From Planosporangium thailandense (GTDB lineage Bacteria; Actinomycetota; Actinomycetes; Mycobacteriales; Micromonosporaceae): 64,000 nucleotides of DNA. The position numbers and the translations under genes were made by a program. The notes under the pieces were generated by a model. It did no database searches, was not told the DNA's origin, and saw only the letters and a program-made list of their open reading frames with translations. Within the stretch, counting starts at the first letter, position 1, and each line of letters starts with the position of its first letter. Below are positions 43,270-51,692 of the stretch, in pieces. The stretch spans positions 310,001 through 374,000 of the forward strand of contig NZ_JAATVY010000004.1 of assembly GCF_011947195.1 (NCBI RefSeq), written 5' to 3'.

Positions 43270-43538
43270 GGGAGCAGAATGGGAGCAGCGGGTCGCGTTC
43301 AACGGCGTTGAACCGCGTCCGACCGGGTTGAGCTGCCCACATCGTCTCGCCGTGACCTGCGGACCCTCGCGTTCGTGCAGTTCAGTGCAAGATCGGATTT
43401 TCGTTGACACCGGAAGAGGTCACTGGTTCAAACCCAGTATCGCCCACCAAAGAAACAGCAGGTCAACGGCTCGTTACCGGATCTTCGGTAACGAGCCGTT
43501 TGCTCTATGCCAATTACATTGGGAGCAAAATGGGAGCG
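43270..43538 (+). other. att module 4: tRNA-Val 3'-half repeat, diverged
   Basis: The core at 43404-43451 matches the others except for one extra C in the anticodon arm (TTGACACC) and different bases after CCACCAAA. GGGAGCA direct repeats lie at 43270 and 43281 on the left. On the right the repeats are direct rather than inverted: GGGAGCA at 43521 and GGGAGCG at 43532. The right side therefore comes from a different element or from the original chromosomal junction. A relative of the transposases follows at 43.64 kb. Confidence 0.8.
43465..43500 (+). terminator. Long stem-loop after att module 4
   Basis: AACGGCTCGTTACCG (43465-43479) pairs with CGGTAACGAGCCGTT (43486-43500), a perfect 15-bp stem with a 6-base loop, at the same place as the stems in the other modules. 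The tail is TTTGCT, a weak T tract. Confidence 0.7.
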
Positions 43539-43637
43539 CATGATCGTCTACCTCTTCGGGGCGTGGGTGCCAGAAAGCCGTCCGTGGCGGTTGAGCTGGG
43601 GCTTCGTGGGCCGGGTACCGGCCGCGATGATCGGTGA

Positions 43638-44650
43638 GTGGCACTGCGACTGCTCTACCTGGTGGTCTCGCAGTTGATGCAGTGGTTGGTGTTGCTGGCC
43701 CGGGACTCGGCCGCGAAGGACGTCGAGCTGTTGGTGTTGCGGCACGAGGTGGCGGTACTGTGCCGGCAGGTGTTGCGGCCTCGGGTCGACTGGGCCGACC
43801 GGGCGGTACTGGCCGGTCTGGCGCGGTTGTTGTCTGACCGGCTGCGGGGCGGGTTGTTCGTGCGGCCGGCAACGCTGCGGTCGACCGCCGGTTAGTGCCG
43901 AGGTCCGCAGCCTGGTGCTGCGGCCGGCTCGGGAGAATTCGACCTGGGGGCTACCGCCGGATCCACGGCGAGTTGTGCCGGCTGGGTTACCGGGTCGGTG
44001 CGAGCACCGTCTGGGCCATCCTGAAGCGGTCCGGAGTGGACACGGCACCGATGCGTTCGGCGCTGACCTGGCGACAGCTCCTGCGGGCCCAGGCGCGCGG
44101 CATGCTGGCGGTCGACTTCTTCAGCGCCGACACGGTCGTGCTGTGCCGGCTGTACGTGTTGTTCGTGATCGAGATAGGCAACCGGCGGGTCCATCTGCGC
44201 GGCGTCACCGCGCATCCAGCGGCGGAGTGGGTGACCCAGCAGGCCCGGAACCTGATGCTGGACCGCGGTGACCGAGTCGATCGGTTCCGGTTGTTGATCC
44301 GAGACCGAGACACGAAGTTCAGCGCCGCGTTCGACGCGGTCTTCGCCGCCGTGGGCATCGACGTGCTCACCACACCGGTGCGAGCGCCGCGCGCCAACGC
44401 GTACGCAGACCGCTGGGTCGGCACGGCACGCCGGGAGCTACTCGACCGGATGCTCGACTTCGGGAGCCGGCACCTGCAGTCGGTGTTGACCGAGTATGTC
44501 GATCACTACAACATGCATCGCCCACACCGCTCGCTGGGACAGCGACCGCCGCGTGGACCAGCGCCACCATCGACGGCGGTAGCCGGCCGGCGGGTAGTGC
44601 GGCGCGATCGTCTCGGCGGTCTGATCGGCGAGTATTCGCAGCCCGCGTGA
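43638..44650 (+). pseudogene. Third rve-type IS transposase, broken
   Basis: GTG 43638 opens LRLLYLVVSQLMQWLVLLAR and AKDVELLVLRHEVAVLCRQV, then stops at 43895 after RPATLRSTAG. The frame with the rest of the protein runs to 44650: RRIHGELCRLGYRVGASTVW, LAVDFFSADTVVLCRLYVLF, LLIRDRDTKFSAAFDAVF, APRANAYADRWVGTARRELLDRML and HRPHRSLGQRPP. A deletion and frameshift near 43880-43950 removed the region that carries WTYPH..RPP in its relatives. The catalytic residues remain, but the protein is in two pieces. Confidence 0.8.
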
Positions 44651-44919
44651 TGTGACTGACTAGCTGGCATCCACACGGCAAAGACGCGTACCGAGCTGTG
44701 CCGCTAGTTCGGGGCCACCGATGTGGTCGCCGAACGCGGCGAGGAAGGCATTGCGCGCGTGCGTGAGCTGACCGGCGGCGACGACGCCCCTGCAACAGCC
44801 CAGCTCAGGTTGAAAACAGCTCGCTGCTCAAGTCTGCCTCGATCTTGCCAACGCTCAACCCAACGGCGCCCGCACGGGTCCCAGGGGCGCGTGGGCTGAG
44901 TGATAGGCGCGACAATGAT

Positions 44920-44949
44920 TTGACGAAGGTGCTCCATCGAAAGTATCAT
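44920..44949 (+). promoter_or_regulatory. Sigma-70-like promoter
   Basis: TTGACG (44920-44925) and TATCAT (44944-44949) are separated by 18 bases in an AT-rich patch, pointing right towards the small frame at 44987 and the regulator gene. Confidence 0.5.
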
Positions 44950-44986
44950 GACAATAAATCTATCGATCTAGCGGGGGCTATTAGTC

Positions 44987-45055
44987 ATGGATGACACTGT
45001 CGGAGATCTCTCCATTTCTCGGCGTTGCGAATCCCGCGCGGCCGTGCCGAATTAG
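44987..45055 (+). CDS. Possible 22-residue leader peptide
   Basis: ATG 44987 to TAG 45055 encodes MDDTVGDLSISRRCESRAAV and two more residues, 38 bases after the promoter -10. A GGGGG lies about 10 bases before the ATG. It might be a leader peptide for the regulator gene 288 bases downstream, or just a chance frame. Confidence 0.25.
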   Translation: MDDTVGDLSISRRCESRAAVPN

Positions 45056-45342
45056 CCTCAGGCTCGGGGCCGTGATTGATTGTCAGGTGACTCGACGCGG
45101 CCTGAAAGGCGCAAGGTCCGGCGCGTTACACGAGTGAGCGCGGCCAATACGAGGGCTGACGTCGAGAGCGGCGAGACGGCTCGTCGACTGGCGGAGTTCA
45201 TCCGAGGTTCTCGGAAAGGCTCGTTCAATAGGATTCATGTGCCGCGTGGAAATCAGGTGAGATCAAGTTAACGTTGAGGTTGTAATGGGATATTTCCCGT
45301 CTCCTCGGCGAACCCAACACCCGCGGAATCGTTGGATGAGGG

Positions 45343-46800
45343 ATGAGTCGGCAGGTCAAGCCCGGGAGTAAACCATACCGCACACAGTTGCGTGATCGGC
45401 TGGCCGCTTTGGGATTTTCTGAAGATGCCATCCCCGCCCGGGTCGCGCAACACCTGACTGCAGAATGCCAGATCCGCCCACGCACCGCGTGGCGATTAGC
45501 GTGCGACATGTCCCTGGACCTGGCGGCGCGCCACTACAATGCTGTCAACGGAGACGCTCGTGCGGGAATGCGCGGCTCTCGAATATGGGAGTACGAGCAG
45601 TGGCCCGACCGGGGCGTTCGCCCCACGTTATCGGCGCTGCGCACTCTGGCCCAGGTGTACGGCACATCCTGGAAATCCCTGCTCGACCTTCGTGACCTGG
45701 AACATCTACCGCCGAGGGACCTTGCCGAATACCACGGCACGAAGGAGGAGGAGCCACGGGTATCGACAGCTGCGGTGACAGTGCGCCAACCCCTCGAAAC
45801 CGGGAGGCAGATACCTCATCGCGCCACCGCCGATGCACCGAAGCCGCTGGCCGAGGCAATGATTCTAACGACTACAAACGTTGACGATGTTCAGTTGGAC
45901 CAGTTGTGGTCTGACACAATCCATCTCGGCAATGCTTACGCGCGCAGTTCGCCGGACTCCGTTCTCCGTCAGTTGTCCCTGGTGCGGGAACGGACCATGA
46001 CCTTGCTGAAGGGGCGCCAGCGACCGAAGCAGACCAAAGATCTGTATCTAGTGAGCGCGAAGTGCTGCGCGATGATGGGATGGATGTCCGCGGATTTGGG
46101 GAGATACGGCGCCGCGCAGGAGCTCAACTCCGCCGCCTGGCTCTACGCTCAGTATGTAGACGACCATTTCGCGCGGCGATGGGTACGCACCGCACAGTCG
46201 CGAGTGGAGTATTGGGCCGGCAACGGTGCGGAGTCGGCTCGGCTGGCTCAAGACGGGTTGAGGCACCCGGCGGGCACCCGGATGGCCGATGCGCCTCTTA
46301 TTCTGGCGGAGGCCAGAGGGTGGGCGAGTATTCAGGCCGAGCGCCAGGTTCTCGACGCGATCGGGCGCTGGGCAAGAATTGAAGACTCCGAACCGACGGT
46401 CGCCGACGAGGACAGGTTTTTCAACATCAGCAAGGATCGGCGGCACTACATGGCCGGAACCTCACTGCTTTCGGTGGGGCGTACCGGCCTCGCGCTCAAG
46501 GAACTCCGGACCGCACGGCAGGTCTATGAGGGGTTGGCGCCCGAAGAGCGGTGGGAGGCAATGGAGCCGATGATCAGGATCGACACCGGCCGTGCTTATC
46601 TGCGGCTGGGTGAGTTCGACGCCGCTGCCGCCGAACTAGAACCCTTTGTCTCGGTGGATGTCGGCCGACAACCGGACATGGTGCGGGCGATGTTGAAAGT
46701 CCTTGCGGGGGAACTCGCCGGTCCACGCTGGTGCAGTTCGAGCACCGCTTGCAACCTAGTCGACGCCTTACGCGACACACAAGTATCTGTTCCGCGCTGA
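45343..46800 (+). CDS. HTH/TPR-type transcriptional regulator
   Basis: The 485-residue protein has an N-terminal DNA-binding region: RDRLAALGFSEDAIPARVAQ, IRPRTAWRLACDMSLDLAAR, and ISEYEQWPD-like SRIWEYEQWPDRGVRPTLSALRTLAQVYGTSWKSLLDLRDLEHL, which is an XRE-like helix-turn-helix typical of actinomycetes. The rest, about residues 165-470, is helical with TPR-like repeats (for example GRYGAAQELNSAAWLYAQYVD). Such regulators occur at the edges of antibiotic clusters. The AfsA-like gene starts one base after its stop, so they are probably one transcript. Confidence 0.8.
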   Translation: MSRQVKPGSKPYRTQLRDRLAALGFSEDAIPARVAQHLTAECQIRPRTAWRLACDMSLDLAARHYNAVNGDARAGMRGSRIWEYEQWPDRGVRPTLSALRTLAQVYGTSWKSLLDLRDLEHLPPRDLAEYHGTKEEEPRVSTAAVTVRQPLETGRQIPHRATADAPKPLAEAMILTTTNVDDVQLDQLWSDTIHLGNAYARSSPDSVLRQLSLVRERTMTLLKGRQRPKQTKDLYLVSAKCCAMMGWMSADLGRYGAAQELNSAAWLYAQYVDDHFARRWVRTAQSRVEYWAGNGAESARLAQDGLRHPAGTRMADAPLILAEARGWASIQAERQVLDAIGRWARIEDSEPTVADEDRFFNISKDRRHYMAGTSLLSVGRTGLALKELRTARQVYEGLAPEERWEAMEPMIRIDTGRAYLRLGEFDAAAAELEPFVSVDVGRQPDMVRAMLKVLAGELAGPRWCSSSTACNLVDALRDTQVSVPR

Positions 46801-46801
46801 G

Positions 46802-47680
46802 GTGAGAACCTTTTCGGATGTAGCGCTGAGGTTAACGGGGGGAATGTTGCTACGCGCGTCAGCCGGGCCGCCTTCGGGTTTGGTTCGATCAGATTCATCG
46901 CTACCGCAAAGCAGGCGGGAAGAACGCGGCTCAAGACGCGTCATCGTGGTGGCGGACAGGTTCGCGCAGTTCGCCGATGGCGAGCAGGTGCTTACCGTGT
47001 CGGAACTCATGACGCTGGTGTCCTCCGGCGCCGCGGCGGAGTCCGGCGCTGAATGGGTTCTCCATGCCGGCCAGGGAACAGAACGACCGGACTGGGATGC
47101 GCTCGAAGCCGCTCGTGCGGCAGCCGGCGGTTTGCGGATCCGGTTCGCGGGCCCCGCCCCTCTTGCGAGCCGGCCGGTTCCGCCGTCCGCGGTGCACAAG
47201 AACCGGGCGGAGAACGTCCTGCTGGCAGATCTCAGCAACCTGTCGAGGACGCATTGCGTCGCTGCCCTGCGGGTACACCGGAACAACGAACTCATCCTGG
47301 ATCACACCGCGCGGCACGTGTCGGGCATGGTGGTCATCGAAGCCATGCGGCAGATATGCATCGCCCAATTCGAAACCGCCTATCGTCGTGACCTGCCGTC
47401 GTACGACTATGTCGGAGTCTGGCGGCGCATGAACGTCACCTTCGGGGGATTCCTCTTCGCTCTCCCCGCGACGGTGGTCTGCGAAATCGCCGACGCGGAC
47501 CTGAGTACGGAGACCAACCTCCGGTTCCGGGTGGCGACGTCGGTGCGGCAGTACGACGACGTGGTGGCCTCGGCGGAGATCGAGTACTCCATGGTGCGGC
47601 AGGAACGTATCGACCGCCTGGAACGTAACAAGGCCGCGCGCGCTGTTCGAACGCAACTGGCCGGGCTGCTCGAGCCCTGA
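46802..47680 (+). CDS. AfsA family (gamma-butyrolactone/butenolide synthase-like) protein
   Basis: The 292-residue protein has two hot-dog halves of the AfsA/ScbA family. The first carries VHKNRAENVLLADLSNLSRT (family VHKxxxxEVLLTD) and DHTARHVSGMVVIEAMRQIC (family DHxxxHVPGMxLLEAxRQ); the second has YVGVWRRMNVTFGGFLFALP. AfsA proteins join a beta-ketoacyl unit to dihydroxyacetone phosphate, the first step to butyrolactone signals. GTG 46802 is one base after the previous stop; GTG 46945 is a possible later start but would shorten the first half. A phosphatase-like and a reductase-like gene follow. Confidence 0.88.
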   Translation: MRTFSDVALRLTGGMLLRASAGPPSGLVRSDSSLPQSRREERGSRRVIVVADRFAQFADGEQVLTVSELMTLVSSGAAAESGAEWVLHAGQGTERPDWDALEAARAAAGGLRIRFAGPAPLASRPVPPSAVHKNRAENVLLADLSNLSRTHCVAALRVHRNNELILDHTARHVSGMVVIEAMRQICIAQFETAYRRDLPSYDYVGVWRRMNVTFGGFLFALPATVVCEIADADLSTETNLRFRVATSVRQYDDVVASAEIEYSMVRQERIDRLERNKAARAVRTQLAGLLEP

Positions 47681-47736
47681 CCCAGGCACCCGGACCGGCC
47701 CCTGATGCACCGATCGACGACGGAAAGGAGTGGACA

Positions 47737-48558
47737 ATGGGCGACGTACCCGTAGCTGGCGCGCAGTCCGACTTTGATCGAGGATTGAAGCTCATCCAAC
47801 AGTTGGGTGGCGTGGAACGTCCGGCGGTGCTCGATCTGTTCGAGAGCCTCAACGAGGGCGCCTTCGGTGAGGAGTGCGTCGGGTTCATCTACGGCGGTGT
47901 CTACCACCGGCCGGGGCTGTCCCTGCCGGCCCGCCAGTTGGCCACCGTCGGCGCCCTGACCGCTCTCGGTTATGCGTCCGCGCAGCTTCAATTCCACGCC
48001 AAGGCCGCGTTGAACGTCGGGTGCAGCCGACGGCAGATCATCGAGTCCGTCATTCAGGTCAGTTCGTTCGCCGGTTTTCCGGCCACGCTCAACGCGCTCA
48101 CCGCGGTGAAGGCGGCGCTCGGCGCAGCCGAGGTGGCGGAGGGCCCGTCCGACGAGGCGGACCACCGGCCGGCGTCGGACGTCGAGGACCGCTACGAACG
48201 CGGCCTGCGCGTCATGGAGCAGGTCGACGGAGACGAGGGTAGGAAGGTCGTGGAGGCGCTCCAGGACGTCGCGCCCGACCTGGCCCGGTACATCATCGAG
48301 TTCACCTTCGGCGGGATCTACACCCGGCCGAACCTCGACCTGAAACATCGCGAGATCGTCACCGTGGCGGCCTGCGCGGCGCTCGGCTCGGCCCTGCCGC
48401 AACTCAAGGTGCACATCCACGGCCTGCTCAACGTCGGCGGCACCCGCCAGGAGGTCGTCGAGACGTTGCTGCACGTGGCGTTCTACTGCGGCTTCCCGGC
48501 AGCGCTCAACGCCATGGCCGCCGCGCGGGAAGTGTTCGCGGAACGGGGCGTGGGCTAG
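47737..48558 (+). CDS. Tandem carboxymuconolactone decarboxylase-fold protein
   Basis: ATG 47737 behind GGAAAGGAG gives 273 residues made of two homologous CMD domains. The first has EECVGFIYGGVYHRPGLSLPARQLATVGALTALGYASAQLQFHAKAALNVG; the second has ARYIIEFTFGGIYTRPNLDLKHREIVTVAACAALGSALPQLKVHIHGLLNVG. Each ends with GFPATLNAL or GFPAALNAM. Neither has a CxxC pair; the first has H in FHAK and the second H in VHIHG, the position of the general base in gamma-carboxymuconolactone decarboxylase. The reaction here is unknown; decarboxylation or lactone chemistry is possible. Confidence 0.88.
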   Translation: MGDVPVAGAQSDFDRGLKLIQQLGGVERPAVLDLFESLNEGAFGEECVGFIYGGVYHRPGLSLPARQLATVGALTALGYASAQLQFHAKAALNVGCSRRQIIESVIQVSSFAGFPATLNALTAVKAALGAAEVAEGPSDEADHRPASDVEDRYERGLRVMEQVDGDEGRKVVEALQDVAPDLARYIIEFTFGGIYTRPNLDLKHREIVTVAACAALGSALPQLKVHIHGLLNVGGTRQEVVETLLHVAFYCGFPAALNAMAAAREVFAERGVG

Positions 48559-49265
48559 TGGCGGAACTTCGCAAGGTCCGCCTCGTCGCGGTCGACTGCG
48601 ACGGGGTCCTCATCAACGACACCTACCTGGCCGTCATCGAACGATTCATCAGCAGGCACGGCGGTGACTACGACGAACAGGCCGAGCGGAGAATTGTCGG
48701 CCTGCGGGACGTGGTCGTCGCTGACCTGATCGCGGAGCTGTGCGGGCTCGAGCAGTCGAACGCCGACACCCTGGCGGCGATCTGGGCCGAGCGGGAGCAG
48801 TACCTGCGAGAGCACCCCATCAGGGTCAACGACGGTGTGCCGGATCTCCTGGCGTCGCTGCGGAAACTCGACGTCCGGGTGGTCTGCTACGGCGGTCGCA
48901 CGCGCGAGCACACGTTCGACAAGTACCTGGGGCACCTCGTGGACCTTCTCGATCCCGAGGTTCCGTATGTGAGCGTCAACGAGCACCGCCCGGGCATCGA
49001 ATGGATCGTTCGCGAGGTCATCGGGTGCGCCTTCGACGAGGCCGTCTTCATCGATGACGTCAGCCGGGTGGCCGAGGCCGCACGGGAGCACGGAACGGGG
49101 TTCATCGGCTTTCCCGGTGGCCCCGCACATCGGCGGCAACGGAGGTTCATGGCGGAGGCCGGCGTGCGGCACATCGTCGGGTCGCTCGACGAGATCACAC
49201 CGCAGTTGCTGGCGCGCATCGATGACGAGCTGGCCACGTCGGAGCACTGGTCCACGCGACGTTGA
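48558..49265 (+). CDS. HAD superfamily hydrolase
   Basis: GTG 48558 overlaps the previous TAG by one base. The 235-residue protein has HAD motif I VRLVAVDCDGVLINDTYL with both Asp residues, motif II at VVCYGGRT (Gly rather than Ser/Thr), and the motif IV acids in AVFIDDVSRVAEAAREHG. A helical cap lies between residues 20 and 90. It should hydrolyse a phosphate monoester. Between an AfsA-like gene and an MDR reductase, dephosphorylation of a butenolide phosphate is a plausible role. Confidence 0.85.
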   Translation: MAELRKVRLVAVDCDGVLINDTYLAVIERFISRHGGDYDEQAERRIVGLRDVVVADLIAELCGLEQSNADTLAAIWAEREQYLREHPIRVNDGVPDLLASLRKLDVRVVCYGGRTREHTFDKYLGHLVDLLDPEVPYVSVNEHRPGIEWIVREVIGCAFDEAVFIDDVSRVAEAAREHGTGFIGFPGGPAHRRQRRFMAEAGVRHIVGSLDEITPQLLARIDDELATSEHWSTRR

Positions 49266-49296
49266 CGGATTCTGCCGACTTCAACTTGGAGCAACG

Positions 49297-50298
49297 GTGA
49301 AGTACTTCTGTGTGCCGCAGCCTGGTGGCGGGCTGGTCCAGCGCGAATGCGACGTCCCTGAACCCGGTCCCGGCCAGGTGCTCGTCAGGATGCGCGGGTG
49401 GTCGGTCAACTTCCGGGACCTGATGATCGCGAAGGGCCTGTACCCGAAGGCGGTGAAGGCCGACGTGGTGGCGCTGTCCGACGGGGCCGGCGAAGTCGTC
49501 CAGGTCGGCGCGGACGTTACCCGGTGGTCGCCGGGCGATCGTGTTGTCGGTACCTACTTCCCGCGGTGGGTCTCGGGTCCGGGGACCGAGGACAAGACCT
49601 CGCACGACCTCGGCGGCACGGTGGACGGTGTGCTGGCCGAGTACGTCACGTTCAGCGCGGACGCCGTCGTGGCGGTACCGGCGCATCTCGACTTCGCTGA
49701 GGCCGCGACGCTGCCCAGCGCCGGGGTCACCGCGTGGCGGGCGGTGGTCGAGGAAGGCCGTCTGGCACCGGGCCAGAACGTGCTCACCATGGGCAGCGGC
49801 GGCGTTTCGACCTTCGCCGTGCAGTTCGCCGCGCTCGGTGGCGCCCGGGTCATCGCCACGTCCGGCTCCGACGAGAAGCTGGAGAAACTGAGCGCTGTCG
49901 GCGCCGCGGACGTCATCAACTACCTGACGACGCCCGCGTGGGGCGCAGCGGCGGCGGAGCTCACTGCCGGCGGGGTGGACCACGTGGTCGACGTGGGCGG
50001 CGCCGGCACCATCGGGCAGTCGATGATCGCTGCCCGCATGGGCGGGCACATCAGCGTGGTGGGAGTGCTGACCCAGGGAACGGGCGCGGATCCGCTGATG
50101 GTGCTGGCCAAGCAGCTCACCCTGAGGGGCCTCACCAACGCCAGTCGCGAGACCTTCGAGGAGATGAACCAGGCTGTGGAGCGCCATGGCCTGCGTCCGG
50201 TGATCGACAAGCGCTTCGCGTTCGACGAGGTCGTCTCGGCATACCGGTACCTGGAGTCCGGAGCGCATGTCGGCAAGGTTGTCCTAGAGGTCGATTGA
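49297..50298 (+). CDS. Zinc-independent MDR family NAD(P)H oxidoreductase (quinone/enoyl reductase-like)
   Basis: GTG 49297 after TTGGAGC gives 333 residues; the frame is open to 49054 over the HAD gene. The protein shows GWSVNFRDLMIAKGLYP, GDRVVGTYFPRWVSG, FAEAATLPSAGVTAWRAVVEEG and the cofactor fold NVLTMGSGGVSTFAVQFAALGGARVIATSGSDEKL. Cysteine ligands of structural zinc are missing. It resembles quinone oxidoreductases and enoyl reductases. As the last gene of the AfsA-HAD set it could reduce the butenolide double bond, the step done by BprA-type enzymes elsewhere, though BprA itself is of a different size and family. Confidence 0.87.
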   Translation: MKYFCVPQPGGGLVQRECDVPEPGPGQVLVRMRGWSVNFRDLMIAKGLYPKAVKADVVALSDGAGEVVQVGADVTRWSPGDRVVGTYFPRWVSGPGTEDKTSHDLGGTVDGVLAEYVTFSADAVVAVPAHLDFAEAATLPSAGVTAWRAVVEEGRLAPGQNVLTMGSGGVSTFAVQFAALGGARVIATSGSDEKLEKLSAVGAADVINYLTTPAWGAAAAELTAGGVDHVVDVGGAGTIGQSMIAARMGGHISVVGVLTQGTGADPLMVLAKQLTLRGLTNASRETFEEMNQAVERHGLRPVIDKRFAFDEVVSAYRYLESGAHVGKVVLEVD

Positions 50299-50539
50299 GC
50301 GCACCGTGTACTGCAGCCGCACCCCGAGATCTGGTCATGTTCGTGCTCACCTGGTGCCGCGACGTAGTCCAGGTGCGGGGTGTGGGACCTGCGCTCGCGG
50401 GCGTCGTGGCGTCAGCGCCACCACGGCGGTCGCGGATGGTGAGCGAGTGCGCGTCCGGCTCGGGCTGGCAGCCAGGCTCGATGTTTGATCTCCGCGACGG
50501 GCATCGGAAGGAGTTGCAGTCCTGGGGCGGCTCGCCGTA

Positions 50540-50764
50540 GCGGCGGATCGGCGGTGCTACCAGGGCGTTGGTGACCGCCCGTATCACGGCCGTGGTCACC
50601 GCGCAGGCACTCTGGACAATCACGGTCAGGACGAGGTGGTATAGCAGGTCCGGGTAGAGCCCGACCTGGCTGTGGTCAAGATCGAAGTGATCCTTACCGA
50701 CCGGCAGCTTTCTTCCACCGATCAGCCATGAATGCGGCAATGATGCACATCCAGCTGTTTTCAT
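50540..50764 (-). pseudogene. Transposase C-terminal remnant (IS701-like?)
   Basis: Leftward codons give GKDHFDLDHSQVGLYPDLLYH then LVLTVIVQSACAVTTAVIRA, the late motif of large DDE transposases (GKDHFGLDQSQVR..LRHxVL). The start and catalytic core are missing. The tail may extend through 50300, where PDAHSLTIRD resembles the usual C-terminal segment. The family assignment is tentative. Confidence 0.5.
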
Positions 50765-51330
50765 CTTGGTTGACGCTGCTCCTCCACGAGTTGAAGGAGG
50801 AGGATCGCCGCGAGCAAGGCGGCCGCACGCTGGGACAGCAGTACAGCCTGGCCAGAAGCTTCCGGCACTTGACGGTGGGCTATGGCACGCTCACCGATGG
50901 ATCGGACCTTGGCGTGCACGCGGTCGACGGCCTTCTGCCGTCGGGATGGGCGCGAATGCCGGTGATGACGCTGGAACGGGGTGCGGACCGGCCGCCGGCC
51001 CGCTGATATCCCTTGTCTGCGAACGTCAAGACCTGGGCAACGGCCAAGGCGTCGACGATGCCGTGAGTACGGGCGGCGGTCAGGTCGTGCGTCGAGCCGG
51101 GCAGCGCCTGGGAGATCCGGCGCGGCCGGCCGGCCGGGTAGGCGATGACCTGGGCGTTGACACCATGGCAATGGTGTTTGTCGGCGTGGTGGCGCCGGTC
51201 GGCTGATCCGGACAGTCGGTCGTCGGTGCGGATCAGGGTGCAGCCGTTAGATCCACAGCTTCTCGACGTACGGCTGCCGTACCTGGCGTTGGAAGGCGGG
51301 GTAGGTTTCTTCCTTCGAGCAGGATAAATT
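50761..51330 (-). pseudogene. IS5-type transposase, frameshifted
   Basis: One frame (51330 to about 51000) reads RLSGSADRRHHADKHHCHGV, PAGRPRRISQALPGSTHDLT and HGIVDALAVAQVLTFADKGY, including the catalytic D of FADKGYQ. Another frame to 50761 gives HAKVRSIGERAIAHRQVPEA and LLSQRAAALLAAILLLQLVEE, the Glu-containing end. The two are joined by a frameshift near 50990-51000, so no active enzyme is made. The insertion separates the AfsA region from the PKS genes. From 51331 to 51692 there is no gene. Confidence 0.75.
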
Positions 51331-51692
51331 TTCTCTCCTTCCGTCGGTACGCGCTGGTCAGCGGCTTGTGCCGGCAGAAAATTGCGCGCTACCAACTGGA
51401 GTGGTGGCACAGCAGCTTGAGGCCGATAGTTGTACCAGCCGGGATGCCGACAGAGGCGGGACGCGAGCGCCGTACAGGGTCAAAGGCAACGTCAGTCATG
51501 GTGAAGTGAGCGAAGCCGCCTTCGCGGTACGTGCGCCGGATCGTCGAGGCGGTATTTCTCACATGGAGGCCACGGGGAAGGGTGATATAGAAAGTAGTTG
51601 ACATCCAGCGTCCCGAAGTGGCACCGGAAAGCCGATGGAAGTTGCAACCACCTGCAGGCATTTAGCAGCCACGACTTCTCAACGGGGGAGAC

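Larger units (their letters stand above)
44651..45342. other. Intergenic region before the TPR regulator
   Basis: Apart from the promoter at 44920-44949 and the small frame at 44987-45055, no gene can be supported. A 63-codon frame at 45080-45271 is basic and lacks a ribosome site. The region is more AT-rich than its surroundings around 44940-44990 and 45215-45300, which suggests control sequences rather than genes. Confidence 0.4.

Noticed and set aside
11616-43451. The four spaced repeats as a CRISPR array or intact tRNA genes
   Set aside because: Spacing is kilobases, and each repeat lacks the tRNA 5' half, so they are att remnants.
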